Positions 25,869-34,984 are shown, counted from the stretch's first letter. The stretch is DNA of 64,000 nucleotides from Bin87 sp963665395 (GCA_963665395.2 OY762251.1:1860001-1924000), one strand, 5' to 3'. Program-made: numbers and translations. The notes: generated by a model not told the origin, from the sequence alone.

Positions 25869-26618
25869 CTACTGGGCCGTAAAGCCGCCGTCCACCACCA
25901 GTTCCGCGCCGGTGATGTAGGATGCCTCGTCGCTGGCCAGGAACAGGACGGCATAGGCCACTTCCTCGCGGCGGCCGGCCCGTTTCATGGGGATGTTGGC
26001 CATCATGGAGTTGCGGGTTTCGGAGTTCGCCGATCCGCCAGCCATGGGCGGCATCAGGCCGGGGTGGACGGAGTTGACCCGGATGCCGGCCTCAGCCCAA
26101 CGAATTGCGGCGGATTTGGTCATCAGCCGCACCGCGCCCTTGGATGCGTTGTAGCCCATGTGCAGGAAGTCCTGGCCCACGATGCCGGAGATGGACGAGA
26201 TGTTGACGATGCTGCCGCCGTCGCCCTGCTCCATCGCGCCGATGGCGTGCTTCATGCCCAGAAAGACGCCCTTGGCGTTGATGTCCAGCAGTCTATCCCA
26301 GGTGGTGGTGCCCAGGTTGTCCTCCTCGTCGTAGCCGGAAATGCCAGCGTTGTTCACGAGGATGTCCAGCCGCCCGTATTTGGCCACGGCAGCGGCGATG
26401 ACCTGACGCCAATTGTCCTCGTCGGTCACGTTGAGGTGGGCGTACTCGGCGGTTCCGCCACTGGAAACGATGTCGTCGGCGACTCGTTGGCCGGCGTCGT
26501 CGGACACGTCGCACAGCACCACCGTCGCTCCTTCCTCGGCGAACAACCGGGCCTCCACTTCACCCATGCCTCGGGCGGCGCCCGTCACTATAGCGATTTT
26601 GCTTTCCAGCCTGGGCAT
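25869..26618 (-). CDS. Short-chain dehydrogenase/reductase (SDR)
   Basis: A 249-residue classical SDR. Residues 12-19 read TGAARGMG (cofactor-binding TGxxxGxG), CDVSDD after the second strand suits NAD(H) preference by its Asp, NNAG near 88, the catalytic Ser in NISSISG, and YNASKG with the catalytic Tyr and Lys. The C-terminus (SYITGAELVVDGGFTAQ) is typical. The family reduces or oxidises alcohol/ketone substrates, often hydroxysteroid- or 3-oxoacyl-like; the actual substrate is unknown. It stands alone between the metH cluster and Ppx/GppA. Confidence 0.9.
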   Translation of the reverse strand: MPRLESKIAIVTGAARGMGEVEARLFAEEGATVVLCDVSDDAGQRVADDIVSSGGTAEYAHLNVTDEDNWRQVIAAAVAKYGRLDILVNNAGISGYDEEDNLGTTTWDRLLDINAKGVFLGMKHAIGAMEQGDGGSIVNISSISGIVGQDFLHMGYNASKGAVRLMTKSAAIRWAEAGIRVNSVHPGLMPPMAGGSANSETRNSMMANIPMKRAGRREEVAYAVLFLASDEASYITGAELVVDGGFTAQ

Positions 26619-26714
26619 CGCAAACCTCCTGCCGGATCACGTGTTTCGTTGTCGGTTGGCGGATTATAGCACCGCACTTCCCGCCGGCTCCGCGGCCACT
26701 ACCTGAGGATGCAA

Positions 26715-28307
26715 ATGACGACAACCCGGACCATCGACCCCGCCTTCGTCGCCGATCCGATTTCCCCTGATCGCCAAGGCCAGGAGCGATGTCAGTACAC
26801 CGGCGTCATCGACGTTGGTTCCGGCTCGGCGCGGGCGGTGGTGATGCAGGTGAACTCCGGCGGCGGCATTGAGATCGTGGCCCAGCAGCGGGTGAACCTG
26901 AACCTGATGAGCCACGTGGACGCCAACGGCGTGCTGGATGCGGTTGGCGTCCGCAGCACGCTAGATGCCCTGGAGGATTTTGCCCTGGTAGCCCGGGGGT
27001 ATGGCATTGAAACCGTCCACGCTGTCGGCACCGCTGCCCTGCGGGAGTCCGGCAACGCTGAGGCAATCATCGCCGCCGCCGAGCAACGCTTCGGTCTCTC
27101 CCTGCGCATCATCGACGGAACGGACGAGGCGGCATACTGCTTCATCGGGGCGATACACGGGCTGCGGGTGACCGACGGGGTGCTGGCCGACATTGGCGGC
27201 GGCAGCGCCGAGTTGGTGCGGTTCACGGACCGGACGCTGGGCGAGAAAGTCTCCTTGCCCCTGGGCAGCCTCCGCATCGCCAACCAGTTCGGCCTCACCG
27301 ACCGCCCGAGACCTGAAGACGTGCAGGCAGCCTACGAGCACGTATGCGGCGTGCTCTCCCGCGGCGATGTCCCCAAGTTGCCGGCCGGCGGCGCATTGGT
27401 GGGCTCCGGCGGGTCGGTGCGGCTGTTGTCCCGGCTGCGCCGGCATCGGGAGATGTACCCGATTATCAAGATGCACGGGTTCCAGATCGACGCCGACGCC
27501 CTGGCCGAACAGGTCTATATTCTCGCCTCGCTGTCCCGGCGGGAACGCGACGTTATACCGGAAATGAACCTGGATCGCAGCCATTCCATAGTAGGCGGGG
27601 CCGTGGTCGCTCATGCCCTGGTGAATCACCTGGGGGCCGACGGCATACTGGTATCGGGGCAGGGGTTGCGCGAGGGACTGGCGCGTCATCCCGCGCCGAT
27701 TGTGGAACTCGAGGAGATCCGCTTGCCAGATCTGGAGACGGTAAGGAAGGAGTCTCTGGCGGACTTGGAGGCCCGTTTCGCGCCGCAATTTTCCCGTCGC
27801 GGCCGCCGCCGGGCTGCATTGGCGGCCCGCATCGCCCGGGTGGCGTGGCAAGGGCAGCACCGGCAAATCACCGGATCCCTGGAGTGCGCGGCTTTGCTGG
27901 TGGACCTGGGCAATGCGGTGGACTTTTATAACCGTTTGAATCGAGCGGCCAGTATAATAGTACGCACCGACCTGCCGGGGTTCACCCACCGGGAGTCGGC
28001 GCAGGTGGCGGCAATATTGCTGGAGGCCGAAACCGGACTGTTGCCGCGCCGGTTCAGCGAGTCGCGGTTGTTGCCAGGAGACGACGCCATGCTGGTCAAG
28101 CAGGCGGCGGCGGCGCTGCGGGTTGCGGACGAACTGGAACGGCGACTGCCGCCCGATTGCAACGAGAGCGTTGTACAAATCGGACGGCAATCGGGTAAAT
28201 TGACGGTAACGACACCCTGGTGGTCCGCAGTGGCCGGGCCGGGGATACAGGATAAATGGTTACAATCCTTCGGGGGCGAAATACACATCAGGAGAAGTGA
28301 GCCATGA
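26715..28307 (+). CDS. Ppx/GppA-type phosphatase with C-terminal HD-like domain
   Basis: About 530 residues. The N-terminal half is an ASKHA-fold Ppx/GppA domain: VIDVGSGSARAVVMQV (phosphate-loop), AVGTAALRES, IIDGTDEA, and DIGGGSAELV. The C-terminal half carries the helical Ppx-C region (IARVAWQGQHRQITG...LLVDLGN). Members hydrolyse polyphosphate or pppGpp. An N-terminal extension of about 20 residues precedes the ASKHA core. ATG 26715 is chosen for its GAGG six bases away. The stop overlaps the ATG of the next gene (ATGA), so it is translationally coupled to two thymidylate-kinase-like genes; this links phosphate or nucleotide control. Confidence 0.88.
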   Translation: MTTTRTIDPAFVADPISPDRQGQERCQYTGVIDVGSGSARAVVMQVNSGGGIEIVAQQRVNLNLMSHVDANGVLDAVGVRSTLDALEDFALVARGYGIETVHAVGTAALRESGNAEAIIAAAEQRFGLSLRIIDGTDEAAYCFIGAIHGLRVTDGVLADIGGGSAELVRFTDRTLGEKVSLPLGSLRIANQFGLTDRPRPEDVQAAYEHVCGVLSRGDVPKLPAGGALVGSGGSVRLLSRLRRHREMYPIIKMHGFQIDADALAEQVYILASLSRRERDVIPEMNLDRSHSIVGGAVVAHALVNHLGADGILVSGQGLREGLARHPAPIVELEEIRLPDLETVRKESLADLEARFAPQFSRRGRRRAALAARIARVAWQGQHRQITGSLECAALLVDLGNAVDFYNRLNRAASIIVRTDLPGFTHRESAQVAAILLEAETGLLPRRFSESRLLPGDDAMLVKQAAAALRVADELERRLPPDCNESVVQIGRQSGKLTVTTPWWSAVAGPGIQDKWLQSFGGEIHIRRSEP

Positions 28308-29140
28308 CCGTACTGCTGGAACAACCGGCCTACAAGATGGGTGAACGCTACGGCCAGCACCCGGACGACGGCAAGTACCCGGGCAAGCTGATTATCGTGG
28401 AGGGCATCGACGGCTCCGGCAAGAGCACTCAGATCGACCTGCTGGGCAAGTGGCTCACCAGCCGGAACCTGGTGACTGTATTCACCGAGTGGAATTCGTC
28501 GCCCATCGTGCGGCGCACCACCAAGAAGGGCAAGGTTGAAGAACTGCTGACTCCCATGTCCTTCAGCCTGATCCACGCCGCCGACTTCGCCAACCGGGTC
28601 CACGCACAGATTATTCCGGCATTGCGCGCCGGCGCCATTGTGCTGGCCGACCGCTACGTTTTCACGGCCTTCGCCCGCGACGCCGCCCGAGGAGTGAACC
28701 GCGAGTGGCTGCGGCGGGTTTATTCCTTCGCGGTGCAGCCCTCGCTGGCTCTGTATTTCAAGGTTCCCCTGGACGTATCAATCCACCGCATCAACGTTGG
28801 TCGGGAAGGACTGGGATACTACGAGTCCGGCCAGGATATGGGCTTCTCCACCGACCGCGAGGAATCCTTCCGTATATTCCAGGGGCGGTTGCTGGAAGAA
28901 TACGACGCCTTGACCGAGGAATTCGGCTTGATGACCATCGACGCCACCCAGCCGATTGCAGTGCAGCAGCAGCAGGTACGCCGTTACGTGGAGCCACTGA
29001 TTAGCGACGCCATGCAACTCCAGGGACAGAGCGTGCCGGAAGCCCTGGGCAAATCCGGCCTGACCGGGCGTTACATCGTGCCTCCCACCCGCCGACGCCT
29101 GACGGAACAGGAAGCGCTGGCGGCCGCTTCCAGCGGATGA
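28304..29140 (+). CDS. Thymidylate-kinase-like P-loop kinase (intact Walker A)
   Basis: A 278-residue protein of the dTMP kinase-like fold. Walker A GIDGSGKST lies at 34-42, the DRY motif in VLADRYVFTAFARDAARG, and a KLIIVEGIDG start is typical. It is longer than Tmk (about 210) owing to N-terminal (25 residues) and C-terminal (about 40 residues) extensions. The LID region differs from canonical Tmk (GREGLGYYESGQDMG), so the phosphoacceptor may not be dTMP. Translation is coupled to the upstream Ppx/GppA gene. A paralogue with altered Walker A follows 73 bases after. AGGAG precedes the start. Confidence 0.85.
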   Translation: MTVLLEQPAYKMGERYGQHPDDGKYPGKLIIVEGIDGSGKSTQIDLLGKWLTSRNLVTVFTEWNSSPIVRRTTKKGKVEELLTPMSFSLIHAADFANRVHAQIIPALRAGAIVLADRYVFTAFARDAARGVNREWLRRVYSFAVQPSLALYFKVPLDVSIHRINVGREGLGYYESGQDMGFSTDREESFRIFQGRLLEEYDALTEEFGLMTIDATQPIAVQQQQVRRYVEPLISDAMQLQGQSVPEALGKSGLTGRYIVPPTRRRLTEQEALAAASSG

Positions 29141-29213
29141 TGGCAGCGGCCCTTGTGCTGCCGTCGCGGAATCGAGGTTATCCGGTTGCGAGAATCGCCA
29201 GGGAGCGTTGAGG

Positions 29214-29909
29214 ATGAGCACCGTTAGGTTCTACGGACACACTCCGCCCGGAGCCGGCGACGAGCCTATCCTGGGTCGTCTCATTGTGGTGGAAGGCACT
29301 GATGGCGTAGGTCGTTCCACGCAAATCGCCATGTTGCAGGAGTGGTTGGAGGCCGAGGGGTACGCGGTGCTGGTGACCGGACTCCGCCGCTCCGAACTGG
29401 CCGCTTCGGGCATCGACCGAGCCATGCGAGGGAACACCCTGGACGCCCTCACGCTGAACCTGTTTTACGCCACTGACTTCTGGGACCGGCTGGAGAAAAG
29501 CATCATACCGGCCATGCGTTCCGGCATGGTTGCCTTGATCGACCGCTACATCTACTCCATCATCGCCCGGGCGCGAGTCCGCGGCGTGCCGGCCCGCTGG
29601 CTCAACGACGTGTTCGAGTTTGCCGCGGTGCCCGACCGCGTGCTCTATCTGGATGTGGACGTCGAACATCTGCTCCCGAGGGTGCTGGCGGTGCGGCAGC
29701 TGGACCATTGGGAGTCGGGCGACGACTTCCTGGGCGGCACCGACCTTTACGAAAACTTCATCCGTTACCAGAGCGCGCTGATTGACGAGTTCCGCGAGCT
29801 GGCCAAGGAGCACAACTTCGTCACCGTGGACGCCCGGGGCAGCGTCAGCGACGTCTTCCAGGCCTTGCAAACCGAGGTGCGGGAAGCGCTGAAGGGGATG
29901 GGGGAGTAG
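29214..29909 (+). CDS. Thymidylate-kinase-like protein with Arg in Walker A
   Basis: A 231-residue paralogue of the previous gene. The P-loop reads GTDGVGRST (28-36), so the Walker A lysine is Arg 34. The DRY motif (LIDRYIYSIIARAR) and the rest of the fold remain. In P-loop kinases that Lys contacts the beta/gamma phosphates, so phosphoryl transfer should be weakened or the protein could be a regulatory or heteromeric partner of the intact paralogue. I start at ATG 29214 because GGGAG lies 8 bases upstream; the longer frame would start with TTG. It closes the Ppx/GppA-Tmk-like-Tmk-like unit. Confidence 0.82.
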   Translation: MSTVRFYGHTPPGAGDEPILGRLIVVEGTDGVGRSTQIAMLQEWLEAEGYAVLVTGLRRSELAASGIDRAMRGNTLDALTLNLFYATDFWDRLEKSIIPAMRSGMVALIDRYIYSIIARARVRGVPARWLNDVFEFAAVPDRVLYLDVDVEHLLPRVLAVRQLDHWESGDDFLGGTDLYENFIRYQSALIDEFRELAKEHNFVTVDARGSVSDVFQALQTEVREALKGMGE

Positions 29910-30016
29910 CGACGGCCATCGGTAGCAATACCGAACGAGTTGGCGCAGCCGGTTGTGCTTGGTGTAGTATGGGAATTGCCAAAAGGTTGCAGCGGCAGAC
30001 CTAAAGGACATCTCAA

Positions 30017-30385
30017 ATGGCAATCTCCAACACGTCAAACGACGATACCGGAGCCGGCACGTCACTGCTTGGCGACACTGGGCCGGAGTCGTCCAGTGGG
30101 GTGCCCCGGAGCGCCACCGCAAGCGCATCCCCGCATGACTGGATGAACTCAGCCAGTTTCATCTGCGCCGGCATCTCCGGTGCGGGGATGCTGGTGGCCC
30201 TGATCGGGCTGTTTTTTACTCCCACTACCAACGAATGGGCAATTCTGGCCGGCGCTATATTGATGTCGGCAGGAGGCTTGGGTTGGGCAGTTCTGGGGAT
30301 ACTGATGATATTCATCATTATCAGAAGCTGGCTCATCGATTCCGGCAAATCGAGTAAATCGTCACCGCCAGCCACAACAAAATGA
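30017..30385 (+). CDS. Small membrane protein with disordered N-terminus
   Basis: A 122-residue protein with a Ser/Thr/Gly-rich disordered N-terminus (about 40 residues), two hydrophobic spans at about 46-67 and 74-104, and a short polar C-terminus. AAAGGA sits 10 bases before ATG 30017 and a possible promoter (TTGGCG at 29940, TAGTAT at 29965) lies upstream. No family is recognised. It is expressed separately from the Tmk-like genes to judge from the 107-base gap. Confidence 0.55.
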   Translation: MAISNTSNDDTGAGTSLLGDTGPESSSGVPRSATASASPHDWMNSASFICAGISGAGMLVALIGLFFTPTTNEWAILAGAILMSAGGLGWAVLGILMIFIIIRSWLIDSGKSSKSSPPATTK

Positions 30386-30709
30386 TTGTCATTATAGCCA
30401 CGGCCAGGAACCACAACTTGATGTCCAAAGCCATGATCAATGACTTGGTAAGTACGGAATGAGGCGCGGCGCCGGTTAGACGCCGCTCTATTGCCATACA
30501 CACTATGAGGGAGCCGGCCAGCAGGGAGCAGCCCAGTGACGGTTGGGTATCTCCATCGGTTGGACAAAGCATTTGTCACCGCCCGAATCAGAGCTCCCAA
30601 GTCCGGCCATAAATTCAGCATGGCGGTCAATCTTCGCGCCTATCGCGTCAATTAGCCAACGGGCCGGTTATGGGCCGGCCCGTGCAACTTGCGTAGCGTG
30701 GTTTGTCCG
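30386..30709. other. Gene-free spacer
   Basis: This 324-base stretch lies between convergent genes. I see no convincing gene, hairpin or repeat in it. A 33-codon minus-strand hydrophobic frame starting near 30434 has no ribosome-binding site and overlaps the end of the membrane gene. Confidence 0.6.
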
Positions 30710-31831
30710 CTACAAATCCAGCGCGTCCGCCAGCCGCCTCCGGTGGAACTTGGGGTCGCCCAGGAACTGGTACAGCGTGCGCGACGCGGTGGTGTGCAGG
30801 GTAAGGCCGTACTCGGTGGTGCTGCCCACGCCGGCGTGGACTTCGTGGGCGTGATTGCAGGCGTTGTAGTAGGCGGCGCTGCTCACCGCCTTGGCCAGGT
30901 GGATGCTGTCCTCGGCAGGCCGCTCAGTGTCCAGTTTCCACAGGGCTTCGTAGGTGGTCCAGCGGGCGGCGTCCAGCTCGTTGACCAGGTTGATGATGTG
31001 GTCCTGCACCCGCTGAAAGCGTCCGATGGGCGTGCCGAACTGGATCCGGGTCCGGCTGTAATCGACGGACATCTCGTACACCTGCTGCGAACCGCCCACC
31101 TGGTAGGCGCACAGGAGCGGAATGGCGGAGGCCACGGCGCGCTCCAGCGCAATCCAGCCGCGAGAGAAGTCGCCGCCCAGCACGGCTGACGGCCCGACCT
31201 GCACCCCATCCAGCCGTACCTCGGCCAGGTTCCAGGCGAACCCGTCCAACTTCCTGATGGATACGCCGGGAGCGTCAGCGGGGATCATCACCAACCCCAC
31301 GTGCTGGCGGTTCTCCGTCCGGACAGCGCAGATCAGATCGGTGGCAGCCGCGGCGTCGTACACGTACACCTTGGTCCCTGAAATGCGATAGCCGGCTCCG
31401 TCGGGCGCGGCGATGGTCTGCACATCGGACTCGTCCCACTGGTAATCGGCCTCGGTGATTGCCAACGCCACGGTGCGCCGTCCGGCGGCGATGTCAGGCA
31501 GCAGCCCACGCTTCTGCTCGTCGGCGCCCGCCTCCAGGATGGTCAGCGCGCCCAGCGCGGCGGTGCTCAGGTGTGGCCCGGGAACCGGCCCCCGGCCCAA
31601 TTCCTCGAACAGCACTCCGGCGTCGGTGTAGGAACCGCCCTCGCCGCCATACTCGGTGGGTATGATGATGCCCAACCAGCCGGTGGACGCCAGCTTCTGC
31701 CACGGCTCCGATGGCGCGGTCTGCCCGGTGGCTTGCAGTTCCAGCAGCACATCTTTGGGATATTCGGTATCCACAAACCGGCGCGCCGCCGCCTTGAGCA
31801 TTTCCTGTTCTTCGGTGAGGGCCAAGTCCAT
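30710..31831 (-). CDS. Acyl-CoA dehydrogenase, smaller subunit of a pair
   Basis: A 373-residue FAD-dependent acyl-CoA dehydrogenase (LTEEQEMLKAAARRFVDTEYP start; GWLGIIIPTEYGGEGGS; ALAITEADYQWDES; RTRIQFGTPIGRFQRVQDHI). It is 70 bases downstream of a second, longer acyl-CoA dehydrogenase gene on the same strand. Such adjacent pairs in actinobacterial steroid-catabolism systems form heterotetramers in which only one chain is catalytic, a likely arrangement here. The region usually holding TEP-type motif residues reads ITEADYQWD, a deviation from the usual TEPxAGSD, suggesting a structural role. Substrate: probably bulky or branched acyl-CoA. Confidence 0.88.
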   Translation of the reverse strand: MDLALTEEQEMLKAAARRFVDTEYPKDVLLELQATGQTAPSEPWQKLASTGWLGIIIPTEYGGEGGSYTDAGVLFEELGRGPVPGPHLSTAALGALTILEAGADEQKRGLLPDIAAGRRTVALAITEADYQWDESDVQTIAAPDGAGYRISGTKVYVYDAAAATDLICAVRTENRQHVGLVMIPADAPGVSIRKLDGFAWNLAEVRLDGVQVGPSAVLGGDFSRGWIALERAVASAIPLLCAYQVGGSQQVYEMSVDYSRTRIQFGTPIGRFQRVQDHIINLVNELDAARWTTYEALWKLDTERPAEDSIHLAKAVSSAAYYNACNHAHEVHAGVGSTTEYGLTLHTTASRTLYQFLGDPKFHRRRLADALDL

Positions 31832-31901
31832 TGGTAGTTACTCCAGGATTGGTTAGGGGCGACGTATGCGTCGCCCCCCTGTGTGGTGAATGAAGAGGAG
31901 G

Positions 31902-33134
31902 TCAGGCCAGCGCGCCGGCCCGCTCCCGCTGCTGCCGTCCGATGCCGATGCGGCGGGCCATGATGACCTTCTGGATGTCGGTGGTGCCGCCCGGATGCAG
32001 GGCGATGATGGCGGCCCGCTGGTGAGACTCAATATGGCCTTCGCCGGCGCCCCAGCGCTTGTCCTTGGTAAGGGCCGCCGGGCCGAGGATGTCCAGGATG
32101 CCGGTGGCGATGCGCAGGCCCGACATCTTGCGGAAGTAGGATGCCTGGGGGCCTTCGTAGGTGATGTGGGCGCCGCTGTGCCGCATCCAGTAGTTGCGCA
32201 GCTGGAACAGCCGCCCGATTTCGGCGTCAATGTAAATGTCGATCAGCCGATCCCGCACGTCGGGGTCTTTGCTCAAGGGCTGGCCACGGCGGTTGTTGGT
32301 CTTGCAGTAGTCAAAGATGCGGTCAACGATCCAGTTGCGTCCGATGCGTCCGCCGGTGCCGTGCTCCAGTTCCAGGTGCGTCGTGGCGACTTTCCAGCCC
32401 TCGTTTTCGCCACCGATGAGGTTGCGGGCCGGCACGCGCACGTTGTCGAAATAGACGATGTTCTTGACGCCCGAACCCGCGCCGGACTCGCCGGCTGAGG
32501 ACAGCAGGTCCATGGGAAACACGCTGATGCCGGGAAGGTCGGAGGGCACCATGAACCAGCTCAGGTTGTGGTGGCGGTCGCCCTCCGGGTCGGTGCAGGT
32601 GATGGTCCACATGTAATCGGAGCCGTGGGCGCTGCCGACATAGACCTTCTGGCCGTTGATGACGTAATCGTCGCCGTCGCGCCGGGCGGAGGTCTTGGCG
32701 TTGGCCAGGTCGGAGCCGGCCTCCGGCTCGGTGAGCAGCTGCCAGGTGCGGATTTCACCCTTGAAAATCTTGGGCAGAAACTCCTGCTTCTGCTCTTCGG
32801 AACCCCACACCAGGATGGAGTTGCCACCCAACCGTCCGCCGGAGTCGTAGTAGGGCGGGAGCGACAGGTTGTAGCCGTCAATCTCCTCTTCCAGCACCAC
32901 CGAGTGGTCAACGGTCAGCCCGCCTCCGCCGTATTCCTCCGGCGCTGTGGGCCACAGCCAGCCCTTCTCGCCCAGCCGACGACCCAGATCCCGGCGCAAC
33001 TGGTACTGCTCATAGGTCAGGTCAATGGAGTCGGCGGGATGTTCGATGCCGGCGGGAATATTATCGCGCAGCCACTCCTGCACCTCGGTGCGAAAGGCTT
33101 CTTGCTCGGCGGTGTAACGGGGTTCAAAGTCCAT
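31902..33134 (-). CDS. Acyl-CoA dehydrogenase, larger subunit of a pair
   Basis: A 410-residue acyl-CoA dehydrogenase with canonical LLTEPEAGSDLANAKT (FAD/substrate region), VINGQKVYVGSAHGSDYMW and a C-terminal HPGGTTDIQKVIMARRIGIGR close to the family's GGT.EIQ.. block. It resembles actinobacterial FadE26/FadE17-type chains. The upstream position and intact motifs suggest it is the catalytic partner of the next gene. Role: alpha,beta-dehydrogenation of an acyl-CoA with electrons passed to ETF. No hydratase or thiolase is adjacent, so the pathway is not complete here. The start MDFEPRYTAEQEAFRTEVQ is standard. Confidence 0.92.
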   Translation of the reverse strand: MDFEPRYTAEQEAFRTEVQEWLRDNIPAGIEHPADSIDLTYEQYQLRRDLGRRLGEKGWLWPTAPEEYGGGGLTVDHSVVLEEEIDGYNLSLPPYYDSGGRLGGNSILVWGSEEQKQEFLPKIFKGEIRTWQLLTEPEAGSDLANAKTSARRDGDDYVINGQKVYVGSAHGSDYMWTITCTDPEGDRHHNLSWFMVPSDLPGISVFPMDLLSSAGESGAGSGVKNIVYFDNVRVPARNLIGGENEGWKVATTHLELEHGTGGRIGRNWIVDRIFDYCKTNNRRGQPLSKDPDVRDRLIDIYIDAEIGRLFQLRNYWMRHSGAHITYEGPQASYFRKMSGLRIATGILDILGPAALTKDKRWGAGEGHIESHQRAAIIALHPGGTTDIQKVIMARRIGIGRQQRERAGALA

Positions 33135-33315
33135 GGCGTGCCTCGGGACCGGCGCACGGGCCGGCGAGATGGGGATGACAAAACGGGTTCGGGCGCAATT
33201 ATGCCTTATGGGGCCGGGCGCGGCAACCTGCGCCGCTTGACTTAGGGATTACAATTGGACGGTTGACTTTGTATCATTGCTTAACTGTAATGGAATGTGG
33301 GACGGATCGGTCGCC

Positions 33316-34242
33316 ATGCTTACTACTCAGATGCGTTTCCAGGGCTGTCTTACCGGATTGGCGGTAGGTGACGCGCTGGGGAACGCCACTAAGTTTGAAA
33401 CGCCGGGGTCATTCACTCCGATAACCGACATGGTCGGCGGCGGGCCCGACCACCTGGAACCGGGCCAATGGACCGATACCACTGCGATGGCCCTCTGCGT
33501 GGCCGATAGCCTCACTAATTGCCGGGGGTTCAATGCCTATGATCAGATGGAGCGCTTGACGCGCTGGTGGAAGGAAGGCTACATGAGTTGTACTGGCAGC
33601 AGCTACGACGTCTGGCCTACCATTATTGAAGCCCTGGAAACTTACGAACGAACCGGAGAGCCCTTTGTCGGCTCCACGGACCGCTTCGCCGCCGGCTGCG
33701 GCAGCCTGTTGCGAATTGCCCCCGCCAACCTGTTCTTCGTCATGGACGCCCGGCGGTCCATCCTCATGGGCGCCGAGACCTCTCGTATCACCCACAATGC
33801 GGCGGCTTGCATTGACGCTTGTCGTTACTTCGGTGGGCTCATGGTGGGAGCGATGAACGGCGCCTCCAAGGAAGAACTCTGCGATAGTCGTTACGCCCCA
33901 CTGGCGGGCCTCTGGGACTGGCTACAGCTGTCTCCTGAGATCGAAGAGGTTATCCGAGGTTCTTTCAAGGAGAAAAAGTCGTCGGATATTCAAGCCAGGG
34001 GCTACGTGGTGCGGACGTTGGAAGCGGTGCTCTGGGCTTTTTACCAGTCGGAGAGTTTTGAGGAAGGTTGCCTCATGGCCGCCAACCTGGGCGAACGCTC
34101 CGACACCATAGCGGGGATCTTCGGACAGCTCGCCGGCGCGTACTACGGCATAGAGGCCATTCCGCTCCGCTGGCGCAACACCGTCGCCAATGGCCCACTG
34201 ATAACTACGATGGCGAACGAACTTTATGCCCTGAGGATATAA
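33316..34242 (+). CDS. ADP-ribosylglycohydrolase-family protein with altered metal-site motifs
   Basis: A 308-residue DraG/ARH-type protein: GCLTGLAVGDALG at the N-terminus, then GQWTDTTAMAL (51-60) where the family normally has WTDDTxM, and ANLGERSDTIAGIFGQLAGAYYG near the C-terminus where the family normally has GGDADTxA. Thus one of the two Asp residues of the first motif (Thr 55 here) and the first Asp of the second (Arg 261) are lost, while Asp 54, Asp 263 and Thr 264 remain. Canonical enzymes use these Asp residues to bind two Mg2+ ions and remove ADP-ribose from Arg or Ser. ATG 33316 is chosen by family alignment; the ribosome-binding site is poor. Confidence 0.85.
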   Translation: MLTTQMRFQGCLTGLAVGDALGNATKFETPGSFTPITDMVGGGPDHLEPGQWTDTTAMALCVADSLTNCRGFNAYDQMERLTRWWKEGYMSCTGSSYDVWPTIIEALETYERTGEPFVGSTDRFAAGCGSLLRIAPANLFFVMDARRSILMGAETSRITHNAAACIDACRYFGGLMVGAMNGASKEELCDSRYAPLAGLWDWLQLSPEIEEVIRGSFKEKKSSDIQARGYVVRTLEAVLWAFYQSESFEEGCLMAANLGERSDTIAGIFGQLAGAYYGIEAIPLRWRNTVANGPLITTMANELYALRI

Positions 34243-34297
34243 AAGCCGGTATGGCCGGCAACTTGACTGCCGTTTTACCCGGTCATATAGTTTTGCC

Positions 34298-34561
34298 ATG
34301 ACTACGCCAAACATCAAAGCCGCCTACTCCCTGGATGACGAAACGGCCCGCGCGCTGGCCAGGCTGGCGCGACGCTGGAACGTATCGGAGTCCGAAGCCC
34401 TGCGTCGGGCGATTTGCGCGGCGGCCGGCCCGGAGCCCAAATCCCCCAGCGAAAGAATGGCCGCGCTGAAGAAGTTGCAGGATTCGCTGAAAGAGCGAGG
34501 GGTTGATTTTGACCAGTGGCAGCGCGAGGCGTGGGCGATACGGCACGGTGTTGATCCCTAA
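34298..34561 (+). CDS. Ribbon-helix-helix-type antitoxin (VapB-like)
   Basis: An 87-residue protein starting KAAYSLDDETARALARLARRWNVSESEALRRAI, a ribbon-helix-helix DNA-binding pattern, with a charged C-terminal tail. It overlaps the following PIN-domain gene by one base (TAATG), the usual arrangement of VapBC pairs. It would repress its own operon and neutralise the toxin. Since the toxin gene is frameshifted, this may be an orphan antitoxin now. Confidence 0.8.
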   Translation: MTTPNIKAAYSLDDETARALARLARRWNVSESEALRRAICAAAGPEPKSPSERMAALKKLQDSLKERGVDFDQWQREAWAIRHGVDP

Positions 34562-34931
34562 TGATACATCTGGACACCAGTTTTCTCATCGAGGCTGTAA
34601 GAGGAGACGCGGGAGCTGTCCGCAAGTTGCAAGATTGGGATAGCCGGGGTGAAACGCTTGCCATAAGTTCGGTGGCTTGGGCTGAGTTTCTTTGTGGCCC
34701 ACTGGCCGATGGCGACCTGGAATTAGCCGTTCAGATAGTGGGAGAACCCCAGAACTTCACCCCGGAGCACGCGGTGATCGCGGCGCGACTTTTCAACGTA
34801 TCGGGCGACGGCGTGGCACGGTAGTGGACTGTATGATCGCCGCCGCTGCCATAGCGAGCGACGCGCCGTTGGCAACTGATAACACTGACGATTTTGCTCG
34901 CTTCGTCGCACACGGCCTGCGTTTGGCGTGA
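34561..34931 (+). pseudogene. PIN-domain toxin (VapC-like), frameshifted
   Basis: The first 87 codons encode the start of a PIN-domain RNase (MIHLDTSFLIEAV with Asp 4, later SSVAWAEFL), ending early in VSGDGVAR and a stop at 34822-34824. The remaining conserved part, TVVDCMIAAAAIA...LATDNTDDFARF with the two C-terminal acidic residues, is in a different frame downstream to 34931. The 371-base total is one short of a multiple of three, so a single-base deletion near 34800 explains it. As it stands no full-length toxin can be made, barring recoding. Confidence 0.8.
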
Positions 34932-34984
34932 GGCAGGTCATTACCGCCTCTCAGCCGGCGACACCATCACAGGAGCGCGATGCC

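Noticed and set aside
30333..30572. Minus-strand hydrophobic 79-codon frame
   Set aside because: No ribosome-binding site, overlaps the end of the plus-strand membrane gene, and only its last 33 codons look membrane-like.
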